This document shows, piece after piece, positions 5,477 through 11,489 of a stretch of DNA of 18,913 nucleotides. The notes beneath the pieces are model-generated. The model had not been told where the DNA came from. It ran no database searches and saw only the letters and a list, made by a program, of their open reading frames with translations. The stretch's first letter is position 1, and each line of letters opens with the position of its first letter. The stretch covers positions 1 to 18,913 of the forward strand of contig NZ_CALDKF010000023.1 in the NCBI RefSeq assembly GCF_937898925.1, written 5' to 3'. The DNA is from an uncultured Methanobrevibacter sp. (GTDB taxonomy: Archaea > Methanobacteriota > Methanobacteria > Methanobacteriales > Methanobacteriaceae). The position numbers and the translations under genes are program-made.

Positions 5477-8176
5477 ATGAACTTGGGGATTATATTGATA
5501 GAAGAAATATTAAAGCAGTACTCCACTCAAAAAGAAGGATTGAACAGCACTGAAGCTAATGCTCGATTAGAAAAATACGGCTTAAACAAGCTTCAGGAAA
5601 AGAAAAAAGATAGTCCTTTGAAATTATTTTTATCCCAATTCTTGGATGTTTTAATATTCATGCTTATAATTGCAGCCATTGCAAGCTATATGATTGGAAA
5701 TCATTTGGATGCAATTGTTATACTTATAGTTGTAATAATTAACTCAATAATCGGTTTTACCCAAGAATATCGTGCGGAAAATGCTATGGAAAAGCTTAAA
5801 AGTTTAGTCCATACAGATGCACACGTTAAAAGAGATGGGCACATCAAAAGAATCCCTAGTGAAAATCTTGTTTTAGGGGATATTGTAATTCTTGAAGAGG
5901 GAGATAAAGTTCCTGCAGATTTGATTTTAATTGAATCTTATGATTTGAGAGTGGATGAATCCTCCTTAACTGGAGAGTCTGATTTTGTTAAAAAAGATAC
6001 CAATTATGAAAGAGTATCCGATTTCTCAAATAAGATTAAAGATATTAAAAAATATTCAAAAGAGGAAGATATCCAATCTAAACTTGTATCCATGAATTCA
6101 AATGTAATCTTTGGAAAAGGAACCGGTGTTGTAATAGCTACTGGAATGGAAACAACCATCGGAAGAATAGCTACCATGATTCAAGAAGATGCAGAGGAAA
6201 CACCTTTAACAATTCAAGTGGGCAGATTAGGTAAAAAAATTGGAATACTCTCCATAATCGTTTGTATATTCGTATTCATCATAGACTTTTATCAAGCCAT
6301 GGACATTCTTGAAAGCTTTATGACCGCAGTTTCTCTTGCTGTTGCAGCTATTCCTGAAGGTCTTCCTGCAGTCTTGACTTTGACTTTGGCATTAGGAATG
6401 CAAAAGATGGCAAAATCCAATGCAATCGTTAAAAAATTGTCATCTGTAGAAACATTAGGATCATGCACTTACATCTGTACAGATAAAACTGGAACTTTAA
6501 CAGAAAACAAAATGACAGTTAGAACCCCTTTCTTAACCAGTCAAGAGAATGGTGTATTAATTGCAGGATTATGTAACGGCGTTAGATACGAAGATGATGA
6601 ATTGATTGGAAACCCTACTGATTTGGCATCATACCACTTCGCACTTGACAATGATTTTGAAAAGCTTAAAGCAGATAGGAATTTTGAAAAAGAATTGGAA
6701 ATACCTTTTGACAGCAATAGAAAAAGAATGACCTTCATTTACAGTGAAACAGATAAGGAAAACAATAAAGATTATTACGTTTTAACAAAAGGAGCTCCTG
6801 AACTGATTTTAGACTTATCTAATAAGATCGATTTCAATGGACATATAAACAATTTCGATGATTATACCAAAAAGGAAATAATGCGCGAAATTGACAGAAT
6901 GACAAGAATGTCTTTAAGGGTTATAGCTCTTGCTTACAATAAAATTGATACAGAAGAATATGAAAAGGTTTCAGATTTAGACAATAAGGAAATTGAAAAA
7001 GGGGATTCTGAAATTCATAGAACCTATTCCAAGAATAAGCATCATGGAGAATCTTTTGAAAAAGATTTGATATTTGCAGGCCTTCTAGGAATCATGGACC
7101 CTCCAAGGCCAGAAGCTATTGACGCTATATCAGATTGTCAAAAGGCAGGAATCAATGTAGTGATGATTACTGGAGACCACAAGGATACTGCTACTGCAAT
7201 AGCTATGGAATTGGGCATTCTCCCTAGAGATTACTATATCCATGAAGAAAATTATAATAATTCAATCTTAACTGGACAGGAATTGGAAGATTTAAGTGAT
7301 GAGGAATACAATGAAATTGCAAAGGACATCAAAGTTTATGCAAGAGTGTATCCTGAACAGAAAAGAAGAATCATTGAAGTTCTCCAAAACCATGGTGAAA
7401 TCGTATCAATGACTGGTGATGGCGTAAATGATGCACCTGCACTTAAAAAGGCTTCAATTGGAGTGGCTATGGGTAGCGGTACAGATGTTACAAAAGAATC
7501 TGCAGATATGATTATTCAGGATGATAACTTTGCTACAATAGTCTCTTCAATAAAAGAAGGAAGAACAATCTTCGATAACATTAAAAGATTCTTAAAATTC
7601 CAATTATCCACAAATGTTGGAGCAATATTAACAATAACTATAGGATCATTATTGCCGATACCAACTCCATTTACCCCTATTCAACTTTTATGGATCAATA
7701 TTATAATGGATGGGCCTCCTGCACAGTCATTAGGTTTGGAAGGACCAGAAAAAGACATAATGAGAAGACCTCCTGAAAAAGGAGAATTGATTAACAGAAA
7801 AACAATGATGAAGATAACAATTTCTGGAATCGTTATGGCAATAGGCACATTAGGACTATTCATTTATGAATTAAATACTGGAGTAGAAGATGTAAAGACC
7901 AAGGCCATTACCATCGCATTTACAGTATTTGTATTGTATCAATTGTTTAATGCATTGAATTACAGGTCCAGTTCAAAAGCAAGAAATACTGCACTTTGGT
8001 TATCCCTTATTGGATCATTCATATTGCAGGTCCTTGTTATTTATGTGCCATTCCTGCAAACAATCTTCAAGACCTGTGCAATTGGATTATTTGATTGGGC
8101 CTTAATCATCATTGTTTCAGCAATAATCTTGGTAACAGATAAGATTGCCAATAGAATTGTGGATGGAAACATTTAA
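5477..8176 (+). CDS. P-type Ca2+/Mn2+-transporting ATPase (P2A, SPCA/PMR1-like)
   Basis: An 899-residue ion pump that exports cations from the cytoplasm using ATP. The full P-type architecture is present: ten membrane helices (M1-M2 about 52-95, M3-M4 253-306, M5-M10 705-888), A-domain TGES at 165-168, phosphorylated Asp336 in DKTGTLT, nucleotide-binding KGAP at 438-441, MITGDH at 563 and hinge TGDGVND at 646-652. M4 has PEGLP (293-297), and M6 reads NIIMDGPPAQSLG with N741 and D745, the wording typical of secretory-pathway Ca2+/Mn2+ pumps, so one Ca2+ or Mn2+ site is expected. The A domain (about 175-205) and the N domain (about 495-525, charged and His-containing) have extra hydrophilic insertions. 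The start is uncertain: the ATG at 5477 lacks a ribosome binding site, while an in-frame TTG at 5495 is preceded by GGGGAT. Confidence 0.93.
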   Translation: MNLGIILIEEILKQYSTQKEGLNSTEANARLEKYGLNKLQEKKKDSPLKLFLSQFLDVLIFMLIIAAIASYMIGNHLDAIVILIVVIINSIIGFTQEYRAENAMEKLKSLVHTDAHVKRDGHIKRIPSENLVLGDIVILEEGDKVPADLILIESYDLRVDESSLTGESDFVKKDTNYERVSDFSNKIKDIKKYSKEEDIQSKLVSMNSNVIFGKGTGVVIATGMETTIGRIATMIQEDAEETPLTIQVGRLGKKIGILSIIVCIFVFIIDFYQAMDILESFMTAVSLAVAAIPEGLPAVLTLTLALGMQKMAKSNAIVKKLSSVETLGSCTYICTDKTGTLTENKMTVRTPFLTSQENGVLIAGLCNGVRYEDDELIGNPTDLASYHFALDNDFEKLKADRNFEKELEIPFDSNRKRMTFIYSETDKENNKDYYVLTKGAPELILDLSNKIDFNGHINNFDDYTKKEIMREIDRMTRMSLRVIALAYNKIDTEEYEKVSDLDNKEIEKGDSEIHRTYSKNKHHGESFEKDLIFAGLLGIMDPPRPEAIDAISDCQKAGINVVMITGDHKDTATAIAMELGILPRDYYIHEENYNNSILTGQELEDLSDEEYNEIAKDIKVYARVYPEQKRRIIEVLQNHGEIVSMTGDGVNDAPALKKASIGVAMGSGTDVTKESADMIIQDDNFATIVSSIKEGRTIFDNIKRFLKFQLSTNVGAILTITIGSLLPIPTPFTPIQLLWINIIMDGPPAQSLGLEGPEKDIMRRPPEKGELINRKTMMKITISGIVMAIGTLGLFIYELNTGVEDVKTKAITIAFTVFVLYQLFNALNYRSSSKARNTALWLSLIGSFILQVLVIYVPFLQTIFKTCAIGLFDWALIIIVSAIILVTDKIANRIVDGNI

Positions 8177-8180
8177 ACCG

Positions 8181-8236
8181 GTACATGAACTATGGTGCAT
8201 GAATCATTGTACATGAATTAGGATACATGAACTGTA
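8181..8236. repeat. Four tandem 14-bp repeats with core TACATGAA
   Basis: Copies begin at 8181 (GTACATGAACTATG), 8195 (GTGCATGAATCATT), 8209 (GTACATGAATTAGG) and 8223 (ATACATGAACTGTA), exactly 14 bp apart. The CATGAA core is invariant and the last 4-5 bases drift. The array starts 4 bp after the ATPase stop and ends 20 bp before the TATA box of the micropeptide gene. Confidence 0.85.
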
Positions 8237-8255
8237 TGTGAAAAATTTAAAAAAA

Positions 8256-8264
8256 TTATAAATA
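8256..8264 (+). promoter_or_regulatory. Candidate promoter of the micropeptide gene
   Basis: TTATAAATA at 8256-8264, preceded by an A-rich stretch that could act as BRE, predicts transcription starting around 8286. This gives the small ORF at 8339 its own transcript with a roughly 50-nt leader. Confidence 0.45.
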
Positions 8265-8338
8265 GTATATTAACAAAAATATTATTAAATAAAATTATAA
8301 TTATTAAATTAATTATTGATTTTTTTAGGAGGAATATT

Positions 8339-8449
8339 ATGAATTTAGTAGCAGACATTATTAACGGACTTTCATCAATGTCCATTGTTATGATCATAGG
8401 TTTCATTTTTGTTGTTGCATTAATGACAGTCATAGCAAAAAAAGCTTAA
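8339..8449 (+). CDS. 36-residue single-helix membrane micropeptide
   Basis: ATG at 8339 opens a 36-codon frame ending in TAA at 8447-8449. A perfect AGGAGG ribosome binding site at 8327-8332 lies 6 nt before the ATG, which is the strongest signal for translation here. The product starts MNLVADIINGLSSMSI, has one hydrophobic helix at about residues 15-33 (IVMIIGFIFVVALMTVIA) and ends in KKA, so the C-terminus should stay on the cytoplasmic side (positive-inside). It contains no cysteine or catalytic residue. It is not a recognisable Mtr, Sec or ATP synthase subunit. It lies 163 nt after the P-type ATPase on the same strand, with a TATA box between, so it may be independently transcribed. A regulatory link to the pump is possible but not shown. 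Confidence 0.7.
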   Translation: MNLVADIINGLSSMSIVMIIGFIFVVALMTVIAKKA

Positions 8450-8453
8450 GATA

Positions 8454-8481
8454 GATTTTTTATTAATTTTTAAAATTAATA
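8454..8481 (+). terminator. U-rich/hairpin terminator after the micropeptide gene
   Basis: Six T at 8456-8461 are followed by a 10-bp inverted repeat, TATTAATTTT at 8461-8470 and AAAATTAATA at 8472-8481. Only 5 nt separate the stop codon from the start of this element. Confidence 0.45.
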
Positions 8482-9013
8482 TTAAATCATCCAAATATTT
8501 ACCACCATAAATACTTTTTTTAACCATCACAAAAAATTTTATTATCAAAAAAATCATCATCAAATCTCTATTTTTTAATAAATTATTAAATTTTACTAAC
8601 TGTATATAGATTACTATTTTTCAAAAATTATAATTAAAAGATTATTTTAATTAAATTAAAACTATGTATGATTAAATTAAAAGTTTTATAAAAAGTACCA
8701 TTTTAATGAAAGTTATGGTTGATTAAACTATGATGAATTTTTTAATCAAAAAATATGATTGAAAAATTGAATTTTTTATGAAAATTTAAAAGAAAATTGA
8801 AAATAAAATTAGAAAAAAATATTAGAAAAAATTCAAGAAAAAAAATTTAATAATTTTAACAAAATGAAAAAAAAATTAAAATTTTTAAAATATGGAAATT
8901 TAAAAAATTTATAATTTGAAAAAATTAGAAATTAAAAAAATTAAAATTTCAAAAAGAATAGAATTTCAAAAAATATTAGAAATTAAAAATAATAAAAAAA
9001 GTAATAATAGAAA
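8482..9013. other. AT-rich spacer without recognisable gene
   Basis: About 530 nt of almost pure A/T with many A tracts and loosely repeated phrases such as GATTAAATTAAAA and ATTAGAAAAAA. I see no ORF with a ribosome binding site and no RNA gene fold. A run of seven A at 8994-9000 serves as the U tract after the tRNA on the minus strand. Confidence 0.6.
8994..9013 (-). terminator. U-tract terminator of tRNA-Ser
   Basis: Reading the minus strand past the tRNA 3' end gives TTTCTATTATTAC followed by seven T (9000 to 8994), a typical archaeal tRNA terminator. Confidence 0.6.
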
Positions 9014-9097
9014 CGCCGAGACTGGGATTTGAACCCAGGCGGCTATTACACCACGGGATTTCAAGTCCCGCGCCTTACCAGGCTAGACTATCTCGGC
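9014..9097 (-). tRNA. tRNA-Ser (UGA anticodon)
   Basis: An 84-nt cloverleaf on the minus strand. The acceptor stem GCCGAGA pairs with TCTCGGC, followed by discriminator G. The anticodon arm is CGGGA-CTTGAAA-TCCCG, with TGA in the anticodon position (reads UCA and related serine codons). The T arm is CTGGG-TTCAAAT-CCCAG. Between the anticodon and T arms lies a long variable region of about 15 nt (TGGTGTAATAGCCGC), as expected for a class II serine tRNA. No CCA is encoded. The next bases are TTT, so CCA must be added enzymatically. It lies 119 nt downstream of rps10. ATATTTATATT at 9114-9124 is a possible TATA box of its own. Confidence 0.95.
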
Positions 9098-9216
9098 ATA
9101 TGAATATGTAAATAATATAAATATGATTAATGGTAATCTAATTAGAAAATTTAATATAAATTAAAAATAAAAGTATGAAAATTAATTCTGAAAATAATTT
9201 CAGAACAATAACTTAA

Positions 9217-9522
9217 TTATTTAAGTTCAATTTCAATACTTACGTTATCTGGAACGCTTACTTTCATAATTTGTCTCATAGCTCTTTCATCAGCACCAAT
9301 TCCAATTAAACGTTTGTGGATACGAAGTTCCCATTTTTCCCAAGTAGCTTTTCCTTCTCCATCTGGAGATTTTCTAGTTGGTACAACTAATTTTTTAGTA
9401 GGTAATGGAATAGGGCCAGAAATATCTACACCAGTTCTTTCAGAAATTTTCTTTAACTGGTCACAGACATAATTAATTTTTTCAGGATCAGTACCTGTAA
9501 GTTTAATTCTAGCTTGATTCAT
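9217..9522 (-). CDS. rps10: 30S ribosomal protein S10 (uS10)
   Basis: A 101-residue protein that is full length for archaeal uS10, a head-domain component of the small subunit. The sequence MNQARIKLTGTDPEKINYVC, the loop segment GPIPLPTKKLVVPTRKSPDG, the WELRIHKRLIGI strand and the C-terminal VSIEIELK follow the family throughout. AAGGAGGA at 9528-9535 lies 6-7 nt before the ATG, fixing the start. It is the last protein gene of the str cluster, 224 nt after tuf and separated from it by a U-rich terminator, so it is probably made from its own promoter. The leader contains a strong inverted repeat at 9548-9584 that may control expression. Confidence 0.97.
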   Translation of the reverse strand: MNQARIKLTGTDPEKINYVCDQLKKISERTGVDISGPIPLPTKKLVVPTRKSPDGEGKATWEKWELRIHKRLIGIGADERAMRQIMKVSVPDNVSIEIELK

Positions 9523-9547
9523 TTTAATCCTCCTTAAACAGGTAAAT

Positions 9548-9584
9548 AATCTAGTTTAAACCTAAAATATGATTAAACTAGATT
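9548..9584 (-). promoter_or_regulatory. Leader stem-loop upstream of rps10
   Basis: AATCTAGTTTAA (9548-9559) and TTAAACTAGATT (9573-9584) form a perfect 12-bp inverted repeat with a 13-nt loop, 12 nt before the rps10 Shine-Dalgarno. On the mRNA its 3' arm contains UUAAAC, which could instead pair with GUUUAA at 9539-9534, touching the Shine-Dalgarno. ACTAGATT is also directly repeated at 9577-9584 and 9585-9592. Confidence 0.5.
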
Positions 9585-9648
9585 ACTAGATTAAAACATA
9601 CTATAGATTTAAAATAAGTATTATTTAAAACCTAAAAATAAAGATTTG

Positions 9649-9714
9649 ATTTATTAGAAAAATTAAGCTTTCTCTAATAAATTTTCAAAATTAAAACTAA
9701 AAAAAAATAAAAAA
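9649..9714 (-). terminator. tuf terminator region
   Basis: After the tuf stop the minus strand has T6-A-T9 (9714 to 9699), a strong archaeal U-tract terminator. Further on is a 10-bp inverted repeat, ATTTATTAGA at 9649-9658 and TCTAATAAAT at 9673-9682. Confidence 0.6.
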
Positions 9715-9746
9715 TGAATAATTTAATTAAAAATTAATCATTGATC

Positions 9747-10988
9747 TTATTTTTTATCAGTTACTTTAAGACATAAACCAGCTGCTACGGTTTGACCCAT
9801 ATCTCTGATAGCGAATCTTCCCATTGGAGGAATGCTTGCAGCTTCTTCCATAACCATAGGTTTGGTAGGTTTAATTTGTACAATAGCTGCGTCACCAGTT
9901 TTAATGAAGTCAGGTTTGGTTGCTTCAGGTTGACCGGTAGCAGGGTCGAGTTTAGAAGTTAAGTCTAAGAAAGTACATGCAGTTTGTGAAGTGTGACAGT
10001 GGAATACAGGAGTGTATCCAACGGTAATTACACCAGGGTGTTGTAATACTACAACTTGTGCAGTAAATTCTTTAGCTACGGTAGGAGCGTCAGTAGTGTG
10101 TCCAGCTACGTCTCCTCTTCTGATATCGTTTTTACCTACACCTCTTACGTTGAATCCGATGTTGTCACCAGGTTCAGCTTCAGGGAAAGTTTCGTGGTGC
10201 ATTTCGATAGATTTTACTTCACCAGATACTCCAGCAGGTTCAAAGATAACGTTGTCTCCTTGTTTCATGATACCAGTTTCTACTCTTCCTACAGGTACAG
10301 TACCTACACCAGTAATGGAGTATACGTCTTGAATAGGAATTCTTAATGGTAAGTCGACAGGTTTTTCAGGTGGTACTAATTTGTCTAATTCCTCCATTAA
10401 TGGACTGCCTTTGTACCAGCTCATGTTGTCAGATAATTCTTTGATGTTGTCTCCTTCAAATGCAGACATTGGGATGAAAGGAGTGCTTGCTGGGTCTCTA
10501 CCGATGGATCTGAGTAAGTCAGATACTTCATCTTTTACTTCGTTGAATCTGTCTTCACTGTAATCTACCATATCCATTTTGTTTACAGCAATGATTAATT
10601 GTTTAATACCTAAAGTCATGGATAAGAACATGTGTTCTTTGGTTTGTGGCATTACACCGTCGTTAGCAGCTACTACTAATACAGCTGCGTCAGCTTGGGA
10701 TGCACCAGTAATCATGTTTTTAACGAAGTCTCTGTGTCCAGGACAGTCTACTACAGTGTAGTCGTATTTGTTGGTGGAGAATTTTTGGTGAGCTAAGTCA
10801 ATGGTTACTCCTCTTTCTCTTTCTTCACCTAATTTGTCCATAACAAATCTGAATTTGTCTTCACCTTCATCTAATTGTTGTTCAGCGATTGCACCAGCTT
10901 TTAATAATAAGTGTCCTACTAAAGTGGATTTACCGTGGTCAACGTGTCCAATAAATGCTAAATTTAAATGTTCTTTTGCTTTTGCCAT
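9747..10988 (-). CDS. tuf: Elongation factor 1-alpha (aEF-1A, EF-Tu)
   Basis: A 413-residue GTPase that delivers aminoacyl-tRNA to the ribosomal A site. The G domain is complete: P-loop GHVDHGKS at 14-21, switch I RGVTIDLA at 60-67, DCPGH at 81-85, NKMD at 136-139 and SAF at 175-177. It is followed by the two beta-barrel domains (for example VGTVPVGRVETGIM, and the C-terminal MEEAASIPPMGRFAIRDMGQTVAAG). The archaeal character is shown by the inserted segment after the P-loop (LLLKAGAIAEQQLDEGEDKFRFVMDKLGEERERG), which bacterial EF-Tu lacks. GAGGT 7 nt before the ATG is the ribosome binding site. Unlike many archaea, it is separated from fusA by about 490 nt with two terminators and a promoter, so it appears to be an independent transcript. 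Confidence 0.98.
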   Translation of the reverse strand: MAKAKEHLNLAFIGHVDHGKSTLVGHLLLKAGAIAEQQLDEGEDKFRFVMDKLGEERERGVTIDLAHQKFSTNKYDYTVVDCPGHRDFVKNMITGASQADAAVLVVAANDGVMPQTKEHMFLSMTLGIKQLIIAVNKMDMVDYSEDRFNEVKDEVSDLLRSIGRDPASTPFIPMSAFEGDNIKELSDNMSWYKGSPLMEELDKLVPPEKPVDLPLRIPIQDVYSITGVGTVPVGRVETGIMKQGDNVIFEPAGVSGEVKSIEMHHETFPEAEPGDNIGFNVRGVGKNDIRRGDVAGHTTDAPTVAKEFTAQVVVLQHPGVITVGYTPVFHCHTSQTACTFLDLTSKLDPATGQPEATKPDFIKTGDAAIVQIKPTKPMVMEEAASIPPMGRFAIRDMGQTVAAGLCLKVTDKK

Positions 10989-11012
10989 TATAAAAACCTC
11001 TTTTTATAAATT

Positions 11013-11033
11013 GTATATAAGTTAAGTATATAA
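11013..11033 (-). promoter_or_regulatory. Candidate tuf promoter (duplicated TATA box)
   Basis: The octamer TTATATAC occurs twice on the minus strand, 11033-11026 and 11020-11013, 13 bp apart. The outer copy predicts a start near 11004, giving a 15-nt leader that just holds the GAGGT at 11000-10996. The inner copy would give a leaderless mRNA. Confidence 0.5.
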
Positions 11034-11145
11034 TTAAGTAATATTATTTGTTAAGTTATTTATATTGTTGAATATTTTTGAAATACTTATGAATTAATAA
11101 TCAATAAATGTTATCAAAGATATATCAACGGATTTATTCTATAAC

Positions 11146-11203
11146 TTACATGTAAAAATTACATGGTAACAATTACATGCAATATAAAATAAATCACATG
11201 TAA
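11146..11203. repeat. Cluster of four TTACATG/CATGTAA elements in the fusA-tuf spacer
   Basis: TTACATG at 11146-11152 (part of the palindrome TTACATGTAA), 11159-11165 and 11173-11179, and the reverse complement CATGTAA at 11197-11203. Spacing is 13, 14 and about 24 bp. They lie about 115-170 bp upstream of the tuf TATA boxes and could be an operator, or just drifted spacer. Confidence 0.55.
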
Positions 11204-11369
11204 TATAAGAATACTCAACTATATGTATATTATTATATTTTTTATAATATATAAACTATATGATTATACCACTATTTTTTTAATAATTGAAAAAACTAAA
11301 AAAACAGCATATTAAGTATAAAACTTAATGAAATTTAATTAAAAAATAATTAATTAAAATAAAAAATTA

Positions 11370-11392
11370 AAATTAGGAAAAATTCCTAATTT
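11370..11392 (-). terminator. Second fusA terminator hairpin
   Basis: AAATTAGGAA at 11370-11379 and TTCCTAATTT at 11383-11392 make a perfect 10-bp stem with a 3-nt loop. On the minus strand it is followed by TAATTTTTTATTTT. Confidence 0.6.
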
Positions 11393-11411
11393 AATAAAAA
11401 CAGATCAGAAA

Positions 11412-11438
11412 AAATTAAGATAAAGATTATCTTAATTT
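11412..11438 (-). terminator. First fusA terminator hairpin
   Basis: AAATTAAGATAA at 11412-11423 and TTATCTTAATTT at 11427-11438 make a perfect 12-bp stem with a 3-nt loop. On the minus strand the stem leads straight into TTTTTTCTG. It lies about 43 nt after the fusA stop. Confidence 0.7.
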
Positions 11439-11441
11439 AAC

Positions 11442-11489
11442 TTAGAACTTATCTAAATTAGAACTTATCTAAATTAGAACTTATCCTAA
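11442..11489. repeat. Three tandem 16-bp repeats running into the fusA stop codon
   Basis: TTAGAACTTATCTAAA is perfect at 11442-11457 and 11458-11473. The third copy, TTAGAACTTATCCTAA at 11474-11489, contains the fusA stop codon (11481-11483) and the last leucine/glycine codons. The pattern suggests the 3' end of the gene was duplicated twice downstream. Confidence 0.85.

Noticed and set aside
8218..8433. 71-codon minus-strand frame across the micropeptide locus
   Set aside because: It has no ribosome binding site and is rich in Ile/Asn/Phe, whereas the plus-strand micropeptide has a perfect AGGAGG.
10012..10346. Plus-strand open frames of about 100 codons opposite tuf, and similar ones opposite fusA, rpoA2 and nusA
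   Set aside because: They are mirror frames of highly conserved genes on the minus strand, lack ribosome binding sites and encode serine/threonine/valine-rich sequence typical of antisense frames.
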